A stretch of DNA of 64,000 nt from Lytechinus pictus (Eukaryota > Echinodermata > Echinoidea > Temnopleuroida > Toxopneustidae), in contig NC_087262.1 in NCBI RefSeq assembly GCF_037042905.1, positions 23,638,001-23,702,000 of the forward strand, read 5' to 3'. Of this stretch, positions 53,501 through 60,020 are shown piece after piece. Numbering within the stretch: position 1 is the stretch's first letter; every line of letters starts with the position of its first letter. The position numbers and the translations under genes are program-made. A model generated the notes under the pieces. The model saw nothing but the letters and a program-made list of their open reading frames with translations, was not told where the DNA came from and ran no database searches.

Positions 53501-56500
53501 TAATAATGTTTATACACAGAGCCGAGAGGCCGGTGCCAGTGTTAGGAAATCTTTGTCATTAACATGATTAAGTTAGTATTCAAGCAACACAGTCACATTT
53601 GATTATCATAATTTCAAGACAGGTATTATATTTGAGGTTAAATTATAGGATGATCACTCAACAGCCGACAATTTATTTTGTAATATCTTATTCCAAGGAT
53701 TTGACCGTTTTACAATAGGCCTATGATTATTGTTTAATATGTTTGGTTTTCGTACTCACAATTTTACAAAAGTTTTTATGATAAGTTTATTAAGTGTGCA
53801 TGTATCTCTTTCAGGATATTGTTATCAATTGGTTTTATACACTCAGTTGCAGTAATAATGTTCTTCGTAGTGTAATACAAACAATTATTGTATCCCCCTC
53901 CCGCTCTGTTTATTCTCCTCTCCTTCTCCTCCTCCTTCCTCTCCTTATTATTCGATCCTTGATTGTTCACATAATATTGGTTCAATCATATAGGATCACA
54001 AACACAATATCTCAGCCGGTTTGCCGATCAGCAAGCATGGTATTTCAGCCGGGGTGAATCAAGTCTAGATTTTCCAGAAAATCAAAGTGAAAATCTTATA
54101 TGTTGCGTTAAACACGCATCGTAATTTGTTTATCATGTTTACAAGGCAATACTGTAAACATAATTTCCCTCAATATTAGGCCTCCTGTATACATTGCAAA
54201 ATTGTACGACTGCATGCGCGCCTTCGATATGCAAATTTTGCTGTCAACAAACTTTTCTACATTGATTTGCAAGTAAGAAAGTAAATGATCGGATGGTTGC
54301 CAACATTGGAAATATAAATCATAAACTTATAGATTCATCAATCAACTGGACCAATGCGTAAATCATTTTTAAATATTATCAATAAAAAGTCATTTTATGA
54401 CTCACGAGTTATTGTGATGACGGTTACATCGACATTTAAATCCATGGGGAAAAGGAGTTATGCCCATATGATTTCTATGTGTAGATCTATACATGTATAT
54501 ATGGAAAATAAATTATAACTATTATTCTAAAAAATGAAGAAATAAATTATCAGCATCATGGTTATTTTGAAACTGCTTGAAAAAATGCAATTGTGTTTTC
54601 TATCAATGAGATATGCCCTGTAGGCCAAGTTAACTTTCTTGACTAAATTTCTGAGGTCGACTTGAACATGTTAAATTTGTTAATCAGGACTCCCTAGAAC
54701 AATATGCCCAGGCCTAAATGTTATTTTTATTATTCATCCCTTCCAAATCATTAGAAAATAACAGTCATATTAGTGTATCGAAATGTTATGACCAAAGCAA
54801 AAACAATTGGGGATGTATCATTAGCCTGTATATTATGCGCTAGTACTGTATATATGCATTTTTGTTCTCAGTTTCGTTAGATTTTTTGTTAATTTAAACT
54901 GTAATTCTGTACATTCAATACTATTTAACTTTTCCATTTGCTTTCGCGCTCATTAGTCATAATTTTGTTCCGTATCTGTGCTATCACATTATATGGCCCA
55001 TAGGTACTGTACGCGCATGGCAGGCTGCGAAGACCTATCGAGTAATGGCGGCCGGTCTCCGCGTAATCACAGCGATTTGACGAAGTACGCCCTCTAGCGT
55101 TATTAGTATACATCTCTATGGGGGGAACTGACCATACAATAAGAAACAAGATGGCGACGTAAACATCGGGCAAGTCTCTTCCGTCTTTTCACAATATTTT
55201 TTCTTTTTTTTTATGAAATCTTGTTTAAAAATAACAACGAGAGCGTAGAAATGTCGGAAATGAAGTTTTATCCCATGTACATGATTTAAGTCTAGATCTT
55301 TTAGAAGGAAAGTAGAAATCTCGGGGGTGAAAGTTTCAGGTTTTGGCTTCCTTTGTGTGGGTCTATGAGATAGAAGCCCTGGCTTCGTATGAGAGTAACC
55401 TTACGTTAGTAAATGATTTTTACTCTCTAGAAGCCGCCTGGCTAGGAAATATGAAGTATGGTAGTGGATCGTATTACCGAACACTTTTCATGAATTCAAT
55501 CATATCAAACACATTATTCTCATAAACTTCACCAAACTTTCACCATAAATACACAATTACCTACACAATATTAATATATTTACGATATTAGCTTCAAATC
55601 GGACCCCTCTTCGCATATGAAATATTTTGGTCACTTGAAAAAGGTATCGTATTACCGAACGTGTGTTTTCTATGGAAAAATTGAGAAAACAACAAAATCA
55701 CTTATGAGCTATTTTGACCATATTTTATTATTTTGAGAATATAAAGACTTTGAAAATTTGTTTTTGACCATTTTTCGTCATCTTTCTATTCAAGTTCCCT
55801 TTGGAAGGATGTTGCAAAGTTTTCAGCGTATTAAATCATTTTCTGACGCGTACGATGCGCGCGTTTGGTAATATACCCAGTTGTTGTGTGTCCGGACACG
55901 TTGTGTGTCCGGACGATCAATTTTAGAAAGTCATTTGGAAGAATTTACAAGTTAAGTTTCATAAATTTTTAGTACAAAATGTTAGGAAATATTATAGAGA
56001 ACAAAATAGAAGATGATTACAACTATTGGATTCATATTTTTTTGTGTAATCCAAAGACAAAAAAGAAGGCTTCAAAAATATAAAGTGTCCGGACACCCGA
56101 CCCCCCATCCTACAATTACAAGGCCGGTCGGTAATACAATCACTCACTATACAACTACAAGTGCAAGATACAACGAATACCCCGATTCAACCAGGCCAGC
56201 GCATGCAGTGTGAACGGCCGAGGTCGGCTCAGGCGACGATGCGCAGCTGTCACCGCTGGAAAAGCAATGCATTATATTTACCTCTTCTTCCTTATTTGAT
56301 TCTTGTTCTACAATTTTCACATCTTCACTAGATTCTCTCTTGACCTGTTCACCTTCCCTTTGGCGTATTTCACTCATGTTGAGAGCAGAAAATTGCAAAT
56401 TCTTGCTTGTTCCTACTGCCTGGCTTGTTCCAAATCCTACTACTCAGCTAGCTAGGGAGGCAGCGTAGCTCAGTCAGTTAGAGCGCATGTTTCGGATAAG

Positions 56501-57337
56501 ATCGTAGATCTCAACGTGAGGGGTTCGAGTCCCGCTCATGCCGAAACGCGTCTAACAAAAAATCTGATGCTACAGCGTTGTGTGTTAGCGTGCCTCACCA
56601 CTGTATTCAGTGCAGGTGTGAATGCAGTTGGAAAACACTCCGTCCATCGGAAAGGACACAAATGTTGGTCCCGTGTATAGGAGAGTCACAACCTATGCAC
56701 GTTAAAACCAATACACTATTCGTCAAAGAGAAGGGTGTTCACCCGGTGTATTGCACCTGCCGGCCCCCGGTACTACAATACTGCAAGAATCTTTTTAGGA
56801 TTGAAGGAGGCAGTCAGTGTAGGTTGAAGAAGAAGCTCAGCCCATTCGCCGTCTATGTGTGTCCGGACGATCAATTTTAGAAAGTCATTTGGAAGAATTT
56901 ACAAGTTAAGTTTCATCAATTTTTAGTACTACAAAATGTTAGGAAATATAATTTATAGAGAACAAAATAGAAGATGATTACAACTATTGGATTCATATTT
57001 TTTTGTGTAATCCAAAGACAAAAAAGAAGGCTTCAAAAATATAAAGTGTCCGGACACCCGACCCCCCATCCTACAATTACAAGGCCGGTCGGTATACAAT
57101 CACTCACTATACAACTACAAGTGCAAGATACAACGAATACCCCGATTCAACCAGGCCAGCGCATGCAGTGTGAACGGCCGAGGTCGGCTCAGGCGACGAT
57201 GCGCAGCTGTCACCGCTGGAAAAGCAATGCATTATATTTACCTCTTCTTCCTTATTTGATTCTTGTTCTACAATTTTCACATCTTCACTAGATTCTCTCT
57301 TGACCTGTTCACCTTCCCTTTGGCGTATTTCACTCAT
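23444..57337 (-). CDS. CDS1/CDS2: CDP-diacylglycerol synthase gene (whole locus, 13 coding exons)
   Basis: The gene encodes phosphatidate cytidylyltransferase, which makes CDP-diacylglycerol from CTP and phosphatidic acid in the ER membrane and feeds phosphatidylinositol synthesis. Thirteen exons joined by GT-AG introns give 1362 bp (453 aa plus stop), close to the roughly 445-461 aa of vertebrate CDS1/CDS2. Visible landmarks are the N-terminal MSEIRQR, conserved polytopic membrane segments, the FGWTH and [10 protein letters not shown] blocks, [11 protein letters not shown], and the full CTP-transferase signature at residues 371-397 (S-G-F-K-R to H-G-G-I-M-D-R-F-D). Exon phases agree at every junction and no frameshift is seen. 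Exon 1 exists twice, at 56282-56377 and 57242-57337. Intron 1 spans 19.1 or 20.1 kb depending on which copy is used. The sequence cannot say whether the gene is closer to vertebrate CDS1 or CDS2. Confidence 0.95.
23774..23890. repeat. Three copies of a 39-bp minisatellite in intron 12
   Basis: The unit ATTTTCAAAGAAATACCACA-GGACAAGACATGATGAAAT is repeated three times with one substitution, then partly continued. No spacers, so it is not a CRISPR array. It leaves all minus-strand frames open locally, but no splice structure supports coding. Confidence 0.9.
24100..24203 (-). CDS. CDS1/CDS2: CDP-DAG synthase exon 12 (catalytic signature)
   Basis: This exon covers residues 381-414 plus two bases of 415. 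It starts with [17 protein letters not shown], completing the CTP-transferase signature; D381, H389, the GG pair, D394, R395 and D397 are all present, so the enzyme looks intact. It ends in the last helix region (LYVYIQTFL). The acceptor is TTTGCAG and the donor GTAAGT. Confidence 0.97.
25252..25435. mobile_element. MITE with GTTTCATAAAGCTGTT ends, in intron 11
   Basis: The left end GGTGTTTCATAAAGCTGTTC and right end AACAGCTTTATGAAACGGGC are inverted. Internal arms (GAGCGACTTTAAGAACGA and its complement) make a longer foldback. It is the same family as 22232-22380. Confidence 0.8.
25590..25724 (-). CDS. CDS1/CDS2: CDP-DAG synthase exon 11
   Basis: This exon has forty-five codons (residues 336-380), carrying [27 protein letters not shown] and the first part of the CTP-transferase signature, [10 protein letters not shown]. 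It is in phase 0 at both ends, with acceptor GTGTAG and donor GTAATG. S371, K374, R375 and K380 match the signature positions. Confidence 0.97.
26058..26522. mobile_element. MITE with TGTGACCTGCCACCC ends
   Basis: The left end ATATGTGACCTGCCACCCAA and right end GTTTTGGGGTGGTAGGTCAC-ATAT are inverted, flanked by ATAT-like bases. It is about 465 bp with no coding sequence and lies in intron 10. Confidence 0.75.
27114..27415. mobile_element. TTAA-flanked MITE with CTCTTTGCCCGC ends
   Basis: TTAA at 27114-27117 and 27412-27415 flank a 294-bp element with ends CTCTTTGCCCGC and GCGGGCAAAGAG. TTAA duplication is typical of piggyBac and Kolobok superfamilies. Confidence 0.8.
27479..27583 (-). CDS. 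CDS1/CDS2: CDP-DAG synthase exon 10
   Basis: This exon has thirty-five codons (residues 301-335), including the family motif ECEPS and ending LLGF. It forms the lumenal or cytosolic loop before the last membrane helices. The donor is GTAAGT. The acceptor (ATTGTAG) directly follows the ATT-rich tail of a SINE in the same intron, so the sequence upstream of this splice site appears to come largely from the SINE. Confidence 0.92.
27585..27880 (-). mobile_element. SINE abutting the exon 10 acceptor
   Basis: On the minus strand there is a tRNA-like head with A box TGGTATAGTGGTTAAGA (27854-27870) and B box GGGTTTGAATCCCAGCC (27812-27828). The body ends in GCGCTATATAAATGCC and an (ATT)n tail that reaches within a few bases of the exon 10 acceptor AG at 27584-27585. 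Confidence 0.85.
28090..28300. mobile_element. Possible MITE with TTAGGG-like stretch
   Basis: AGGGTTAGGGTTAGG (around 28151) and GGTTTAGGGTAGGG lie between GTTGCTCCTGCAACAATTGC and GGAGCAAATGTCATGGGACC, which are loosely inverted. Boundaries are not firm. Confidence 0.4.
28392..28627. mobile_element. mariner/Tc1-type MITE
   Basis: TA at 28392-28393 and 28626-28627 flank a 232-bp element with ends CAGTTGTGCTCAAAAGTTCG and CTAACTTTTGAGCACCACTG. The TA duplication and CAGTGGTGCTCAAAAGTT-type ends fit Tc1/mariner derivatives. It is in intron 9. Confidence 0.85.
28693..28740 (-). CDS. CDS1/CDS2: CDP-DAG synthase exon 9 (48 bp)
   Basis: This micro-exon has 16 codons (residues 285-300, [16 protein letters not shown]), equivalent to the QYFVCPVE segment of vertebrate proteins. 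It is in phase 0 at both ends, with acceptor TTATTAG and donor GTAAGA. Its identity is supported by the conserved C-P-x-E and by its fit between exons 8 and 10. Confidence 0.9.
30015..30115 (-). CDS. CDS1/CDS2: CDP-DAG synthase exon 8
   Basis: This exon completes G251 and covers residues 252-284. It holds [20 protein letters not shown], the most conserved block of the family after the C-terminal signature, followed by a membrane helix ([13 protein letters not shown]). The acceptor is CAAAAG and the donor GTGAGT. A SINE begins about 35 bp upstream on the transcript. Confidence 0.97.
30150..30425 (+). mobile_element. tRNA-headed SINE, family 2 copy 1
   Basis: The head contains AAAGTGGTTCTGAATCTTGTGATCAGAGGG and the B-box-like GTGTGTTCAAATCCC (30205-30219). 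The body has TTGGCAGAGCATCAAACCTTAC and GGGAGTGGAGAAAGTGCATAC. Copy 2 at 34560-34865 aligns along its length. Confidence 0.75.
30606..30744 (-). CDS. CDS1/CDS2: CDP-DAG synthase exon 7
   Basis: This exon covers residues 205-250 plus one base of 251. It starts [16 protein letters not shown] and ends [13 protein letters not shown], both hallmark blocks of eukaryotic CDP-DAG synthases, with two membrane segments. The acceptor is TTCCTAG and the donor GTAAGT. Confidence 0.96.
31424..31482 (-). CDS. CDS1/CDS2: CDP-DAG synthase exon 6
   Basis: This exon completes codon 185 and covers residues 186-204 ([13 protein letters not shown] to FTL), matching the FCMFVLSLVKKHY block of the family, which is a helix followed by a basic loop. 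The acceptor is GCTCTAG and the donor GTAGGT. Confidence 0.92.
31574..32367. mobile_element. TTAA-flanked element with CCCTMAAT ends, copy 1
   Basis: TTAA at 31574-31577 and 32364-32367 flank 786 bp. The ends are CCCTCAATCTCCCGGGG and CCCGGGAGAATTAGGG, bordered inside by G/C runs and GGCCATTATGGCC / GGCCATAATGGCC. A related copy lies inverted at 34882-35659. The CCCT terminus plus TTAA resembles piggyBac. It is in intron 5. Confidence 0.85.
33003..33227 (-). mobile_element. 3' fragment of a second non-LTR retrotransposon
   Basis: The minus-strand frame holds [11 protein letters not shown], then FKEKLKSYL, the conserved reverse-transcriptase C-terminal tail. It is followed by a 3' tail ending GGTGCCTTAGAAATTACATT-TATTATCATTA. 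It is 5'-truncated and sits just inside intron 5. Confidence 0.75.
33257..33317 (-). CDS. CDS1/CDS2: CDP-DAG synthase exon 5
   Basis: This short exon covers residues 165-184 plus one base of 185. It carries [13 protein letters not shown], equivalent to the YHRFISF block of vertebrate homologues, and begins a membrane helix. The acceptor is TTTACAG and the donor GTGAGT. A LINE 3' fragment begins about 30 bp into the following intron (33003-33227). Confidence 0.92.
33993..34172 (-). CDS. CDS1/CDS2: CDP-DAG synthase exon 4
   Basis: This exon has sixty codons (residues 105-164, phase 0 at both ends). It carries the conserved [13 protein letters not shown] and [12 protein letters not shown] blocks, a membrane segment and a basic end (VLRREL). 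The acceptor is TTTTGTAG and the donor GTGAGG. A degenerate copy of its 5' half lies just upstream at 34237-34334. Confidence 0.95.
34237..34334 (-). pseudogene. Decayed tandem copy of CDP-DAG synthase exon 4
   Basis: This stretch repeats the 5' half of exon 4, including an AG acceptor context (CTTGTAG). It keeps recognisable ILLIEV, CFK and IGH blocks but has a stop codon right after CFK and loses similarity at its 3' end. It lies 65 bp upstream of the real exon on the transcript. It is best read as a relic of a local tandem exon duplication. Confidence 0.8.
34560..34865 (+). mobile_element. tRNA-headed SINE, family 2 copy 2
   Basis: GTGTTGTGGTTCTGACTC and the B-box-like GTTTTCAAATCCCACC (34624-34640) form the head. 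The body contains TTTGGCAAGGCGTTAATCC and AGGGAGTGGAGAATGTACAT and ends CCTAATAAATCTGTAA. It aligns with 30150-30425. Confidence 0.8.
34878..35663. mobile_element. TTAA-flanked element with CCCTAA ends, copy 2 (inverted)
   Basis: TTAA at 34878-34881 and 35660-35663 flank 778 bp. The ends are CCCTAAAATGGCCGGGG and GGCCTAGTTAGGG. The core (TTCTAGGAGCTTTATTTAGTGAATTAGAGC) is the complement of the core of 31578-32363. Long internal C and G runs flank a GTTGAATCAACCCCCC palindrome. It is in intron 3. Confidence 0.85.
35815..35911 (-). CDS. CDS1/CDS2: CDP-DAG synthase exon 3
   Basis: This exon completes codon 72 and covers residues 73-104, beginning WQNWCIRGG and containing the first hydrophobic segment [15 protein letters not shown]. 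This matches the W-x-N-W-x-I-R-G plus IIYLGP block of vertebrate CDS proteins. The acceptor is CTTCAG and the donor GTAAGG. A 778-bp TTAA-flanked transposon (34882-35659) lies in the following intron. Confidence 0.93.
35991..36891. mobile_element. MITE (outer) hosting a second MITE
   Basis: The ends GGCCCATATTCTGAACTCAGG and CCTGACTTCAGAATACGGGCC are inverted, flanked by ATA on both sides. The element's middle is interrupted by the TTAA-type MITE at 36111-36703, so the outer one is older. It is in intron 2. Confidence 0.8.
36107..36707. mobile_element. TTAA-type MITE with AGGTCAAGTCCACCCC ends
   Basis: The ends AGGTCAAGTCCACCCCAGAA and TTGGGGTGGACTTGTCCT are inverted, with TTAA on the left and GTAA on the right (one change). 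It is about 593 bp and contains ATCAAAATCGGATGTAAAAT and its inverted partner. The same family is at 43790-50260. Confidence 0.85.
37059..37177 (-). CDS. CDS1/CDS2: CDP-DAG synthase exon 2
   Basis: This exon covers residues 33-71 plus two bases of codon 72. It starts [10 protein letters not shown] and ends GLPP, a proline-rich cytosolic linker before the first membrane segment. The acceptor is TTTTCAG; the donor GTTTGT is the least canonical in the gene. A decayed duplicate lies directly upstream on the same strand at 37213-37300. The linker is poorly conserved among family members, so the assignment rests on phase, splice sites and position. Confidence 0.85.
37213..37300 (-). pseudogene. Decayed tandem copy of CDP-DAG synthase exon 2
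   Basis: This relic starts AAACCGGTAGCAGCTGGATG against AAACCGGTTGCAGAAGGATG in exon 2, and keeps an AG acceptor (CTCTTTAG) and the KPVA-GCVP reading. It then carries small deletions and reaches a stop. It sits 35 bp upstream of exon 2 on the transcript, so it is a second local exon duplication in the same gene. Confidence 0.8.
38205..38365 (-). mobile_element. tRNA-headed SINE fragment
   Basis: On the minus strand there is a TTGCTCAGTTGTTAGAGC A box (38331-38348) and a GTCGGGTGTTCAAGCCCCGG B box (38291-38310). A separate plus-strand SINE-like tail, GCGCAATATAAATACC plus (TTA)n, lies at 38570-38632. Confidence 0.7.
38366..40260. other. Intron 1: no gene seen
   Basis: This is AT-rich intronic DNA with TACATGTACATG runs and a G run at about 39244. 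No exon or complete element was recognised apart from the SINE-like tail near 38600. Confidence 0.5.
40261..42163. mobile_element. TTAA-flanked long inverted-repeat element
   Basis: TTAA at 40261-40264 and 42160-42163 bracket a 1895-bp element with ends AGGAGAACTATATTGA and its near complement. Two arms, about 40453-41118 and 41313-41971, are highly similar inverted copies around a ~195-bp spacer. Both arms keep the same short acidic open frame (for example [20 protein letters not shown] at 40590 on the plus strand). No transposase was found, so it is non-autonomous, or the acidic frame is a remnant of its N-terminus (inference). Confidence 0.85.
42280..42760. repeat. T-rich low-complexity tract
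   Basis: Poly(T/C) with TTTTCTTT units leaves all three plus frames open for about 165 codons of Phe/Leu/Ser. This is composition, not coding. Confidence 0.85.
43293..43439. mobile_element. Short hAT-type MITE, copy 2
   Basis: The ends CAGGGGCCGCGGAACGG and CCGCTTCCACGGCCCCTG are inverted. It shares its core with 3164-3323. The right half contains a long C run. Confidence 0.7.
44926..46856. repeat. Array of ten GGTAACTGACATTAC boxes
   Basis: The 15-mer starts at 44926, 45105, 45300, 45315, 45510 (one change), 46629 (one change), 46649, 46675 and 46842, with a degenerate form at 46609. Units are about 165-200 bp long and otherwise strongly diverged. Several carry ACCAAGTTTC-like sequence some 50-80 bp before the next box. 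The box is much better conserved than the sequence between copies. No reading frame runs through the units. Confidence 0.85.
47697..48040. repeat. Head-to-head pair of tRNA-type SINEs
   Basis: The plus copy (47858-48040) starts GCCGTGGCCGAGTGGTCTAA and has B box GGGGTTCGATCCCC. The minus copy (47697-47817) begins GTCGTGGCCGAGTGGTCCAA. Both run on through TTCAAATAAATGGAA to ATTATTGGTA and GTGTGCACTTG, so they form an inverted repeat with a ~40-bp spacer. The plus head pairs as an acceptor stem, but the T stem has an extra G, so it is not called a tRNA gene. Confidence 0.75.
48210..49050. repeat. Purine-rich (GA) tract
   Basis: This is an extended A/G-rich strand with GAGGAA and AAGAAA units and repeated GAGGAATAAGACGGTGGG-like phrases. 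Long Ser/Phe/Leu frames on the other strand reflect composition. Confidence 0.8.
50722..51546. mobile_element. Inverted-repeat element with 325-bp arms
   Basis: Arms 50722-51046 and 51221-51546 are near-identical inverted copies around a 174-bp spacer. Each runs from CGTAACGTTGGGGAAGTA through AAGATGGCGGCGTAAACATC to GAAGCCGCCTGGCT. A single third arm copy lies at 55135-55444. The motif AGTAAATGATTTTTACTCTC forms a small internal hairpin. Confidence 0.85.
52034..55121. repeat. Outer inverted pair around 3 kb
   Basis: 52034-52139 (CCATAGAGATGTATACTAAT to GATAGGTCT) is the inverted partner of 55031-55121 (AGACCTATCGAGTAATGGCG to ATACATCTCTATGG). With the arms at 50722-51546 and 55135-55444 this suggests one composite inverted-repeat element. 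From 52140 to 55030 no gene was seen; one transposon end resembling CACAGAGCCGAG lies at 53517. Confidence 0.7.
56282..56377 (-). CDS. CDS1/CDS2: CDP-DAG synthase exon 1, proximal copy (1a)
   Basis: This is the second copy of the first coding exon, with the same 32 codons, the same start and the same GTAAAT donor as 57242-57337. It lies 19.1 kb upstream of exon 2 and joins it in phase 0. A tRNA-type SINE sits just upstream on this strand (56445-56840), between the two exon copies, so its immediate 5' flank differs from that of the distal copy. If transcription starts upstream of the distal copy, this one would fall within intron 1. Confidence 0.8.
56445..56840 (+). mobile_element. tRNA-headed SINE between the exon-1 copies
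   Basis: The head contains an A-box-like GTAGCTCAGTCAGTTAGAG and a perfect B box GGGTTCGAGTCCC (56455-56545), but acceptor-stem pairing fails beyond four bases, so it is not a working tRNA. The body contains TCCCGTGTATAGGAGAGTCA and GCACGTTAAAACC, which resemble the conserved central domain of some marine-invertebrate SINEs (family naming from memory, uncertain). It interrupts one copy of the exon-1 duplication. Confidence 0.75.
57242..57337 (-). CDS. CDS1/CDS2: CDP-DAG synthase exon 1, distal copy (1b)
   Basis: This exon encodes residues 1-32, starting MSEIRQREG and ending KEEE, a charged cytosolic tail resembling the MTELRQR start of vertebrate CDS proteins. It ends in phase 0 at GAG followed by donor GTAAAT. 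The ATG used is the first in frame; upstream in-frame codons lack another ATG. This is the copy farther from exon 2. Its coding sequence encodes the same peptide as the copy at 56282-56377, and both keep start and donor, so either or both may serve as first exon. Confidence 0.8.
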
Positions 57338-57430
57338 GTTGAGAGCAGAAAATAGCAAATTCTTGCTTGTTCCTACTGCCTGGCTTGTTCCAAATCCTAC
57401 TCCTCAGCTCAGCCCAATTCGCCGTCTATT

Positions 57431-58146
57431 AAACTCGGCCAATATCAATAACAAATAAAGGCAACGCCCTGTAGTAGCTCGACCAAATATCATGGGCAAC
57501 TCGACCTAAGCCTGGAGAAGTCAAAATTCCCAGGGGTCACCCCGTTGGGGTGTTGATGCTGCAAAATGTTCGGCGGCACCTAGGGCCGTAAAAGAGGGGT
57601 AAGGACTACAATAGTTAGGTCTTATTGCATTTTGGCTTAATTGAAATTTCAGACAAATTTGTATAAATCCATATACCGGTAGTAGGCCTATAAAAAAAAG
57701 TGCAGACGGGGCCGGGGAGGCCGGGGAGGGGGAATCTTCACAACCAAGAAAAAAAAGAGAAAAGGAAAGAGAAAGGAGTGAAAAGGGATGTTGTTTTCTG
57801 AATCTTATGTAAAACGCTATTTTGAAAAATTGATTTTTTTTTTTTGTAATTAAAAAACCCCTAAATTTTCACAACTTAAATTTTGCCCAAAGGGCCTACG
57901 GCATACATTGCATAAGCGGATCCTGAGGGCCGAGGCCCCCCCCCCCCCTCCCTCCCCTATTGGCGGAGCAAAACAAGGGGAAAGGGGGGGGAGAAAAGAA
58001 GAAAAAGAAGGGGGAAAGAGGAGAAAAAGAAGAAGAAAATAAAAGGAGGAAGACGAGTGAAAAAATAAAATGAGGGGAAGACTTAGAAAAAAATTAATGT
58101 CACTATATCAAATTTTCGCTCGCACGCTTCGCACTCACATTGCCTG
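57431..58146. other. Upstream flank of exon 1b; unclassified repeat
   Basis: 57431-57700 is the likely promoter side of the distal exon 1, but no TATA box or initiator could be supported. 57930-58146 repeats the element at 13140-13400 (GGCGGAGCAAAACAA, purine-rich tract, TTTTCGCTCGCACGCTTCGC). Confidence 0.5.
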
Positions 58147-58600
58147 TTAAAGGAATGGTCCGGGCTGGAGATATTTCTATATCAATAAATTCACAAAGCA
58201 AAATGCTGAAAATTTGATCAAAATCGAAAAAGAAATAACGAAGTTATTGAATTTTAAAGTTTTGCATTATTCCGGTGAAACAGTTCTAGGCATGTCTGCA
58301 TGAATATTCATTAGGTGGGCTGATGATGTCATATCCCCATTTGTTCTTTTGTATTTTATTATTATGAAATAAGGTTCATTCAAAAAAAATTTACCAAGAA
58401 CTAAAACAATAGACCAGTTCGTAGTTACTTCATGGACAATTTTGGTCAAATGACCTTTCATTTATTTCATTGAGATTTCAAAGCAAGATACTAAGTAAGG
58501 ATGCCTTACATAGCAGGATGAAGAAATTGAAAAGACAAGTTGACTAGAATAGCACACCATTAAAGGCTCTATGAAGGTATTTGTTGCATTTCTACTTTAA
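58147..58600 (+). mobile_element. Left part of another TTAA-type MITE
   Basis: TTAA then AGGAATGGTCCGGGCTGGAG, followed by GAAAATTTGATCAAAATCG and AATTTTAAAGTTTTGCATTA, a layout parallel to the AGGTCAAGTCCACCCC family. The matching inverted right end was not found, so the copy looks truncated. Confidence 0.6.
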
Positions 58601-58654
58601 ATGCATATTATGTTGTACAATGTACTTGGCAAACTAAAATACCAGTCACTCGTG

Positions 58655-60020
58655 AACATGCGCGTAGCCAGGGGGGCGGTGGGGATGGTCGCCCCCCCCC
58701 CCAAACGTCCCCAAAGAAAAAAAAAGAAGGGAAAAAGAGAGGGGAAAAGGAAAAGCGAAGGAAGGAAAGGGAAGAAAGGTAGCTTTGTGGGTTTTTCTTT
58801 TTATTCTTTTTTTTTCTCAAAAAAGAAACTCCTTCACTCTTGCTCTAAATTTAAATATACATGTATGAATTTTGCTTCCGCGCTGCGCGCGGTTAAATGA
58901 CAATATTGCAGTTCTCCTTTGTTTCCCTCACCCTTTCTCTAACCCTGTTTTTCCACCTCAGCTATATGTGTTTCTTGCCAGTTAAAGTTCAAATATATAC
59001 ATTAGGGCATGAAATTAGAGTAAGGATAGGCCGAAGTATATGAAGTTATCTTTGGTTTTTTTTTTGATCGCGCAACTTCTGGTCGGGTCGTCTCTGGACG
59101 GGTAAAATCTTTATATCAATTTCTGCCGTCACCTCCATATAGGCAACTTCTCCCGCTTTTCAGCTCATTACTAAACAACCATAATTTGGGGGCAAACAGG
59201 TTCCTAATTTAAAAAGAGGAAGGTATAAATTCATGTCGTATTAAATAAAAAAAAAGTACAATATTTTTTATCAAATTCTACTAAACTTCATGTCATTTCC
59301 CTGCACATTCATCTCCTGTCCTGTTTTGCGCCCTCAGTGTGAAATTTTGAATGACACTTACATTTCATTATCATTCAAAATGAAGCGCATCAGGATAAGT
59401 CAAAGAAATTATACATCATCCTGTTTTATATAATTTCAATAAATCACAGAAGTTTCACATTTTTGCGCACTATTTTCCTTGTAATGAAGTTCAATAATCT
59501 TAGAGGAAAAACAATTGAATTAGAGCCGATGGGGGTATTAGAGATATCTGCATTTGACGAAACGCCCGTCCTTTGAAATTTAAGAGTTTCATTGCTCTGC
59601 ACGGGGAGGAACATCTTCCTCCCAGCATATATCCTTCTTCTCCTCTGTTTTGCGAGTTAATATGCACTGTCGCTAAATTGTTTGTAATCAAATCTGATCT
59701 TTCCAAGGGAAGTATTCAATATTACTTAGAGAATACCCTTTTCTCGGGACCCTTTTCTTTGCCAAAAAATTGACAAAATGCTTTAGCTTCCGCGCTTCAC
59801 GCGGGGTTAATATTATTTTATTTTCCTCCATTTTATCCCTTTTTGTGCGTTCACAGTCACTTTCGAAAACAAGGTTCAAAATCACAATATAGTCAACTGA
59901 ATTGGGGCTAATATAGGTACTAGAGACAAGAGAGACGGCTCCTTTTCATTTTAATTTATGAAACACCGAAAGCTTCGCGCTTCGCGCGGGAGGGGGAAAC
60001 TCCCCCTCCCTGCACCCACC
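58655..60020. repeat. Unclassified repeat with CGCTTCGCGCGG motifs
   Basis: G/C runs (58669-58705), then TTCCGCGCTGCGCGCGG (58877), TTCCGCGCTTCACGCGG (59788) and TTCGCGCTTCGCGCGGG (59973) recur about every 0.2-0.9 kb. No reverse transcriptase or transposase was recognised. Confidence 0.5.

Larger units (their letters stand above)
55903..57430 (-). repeat. Young tandem duplication carrying exon 1
   Basis: Two nearly identical copies of about 540-570 bp (55903-56440 and 56857-57430) both begin TGTGTCCGGACGATCAA. Differences are few: short indels and a handful of substitutions. Each holds exon 1, its donor and its 5' flank. Copy 55903-56440 is separated from the next by a SINE insertion. The shared CTCAGCCCA-TTCGCCGTCTAT flank marks the duplication edge. 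Confidence 0.9.

Noticed and set aside
56455..56545. tRNA gene with GGGTTCGAGTCCC B box
   Set aside because: The acceptor stem pairs for only about four bases and a SINE body follows.
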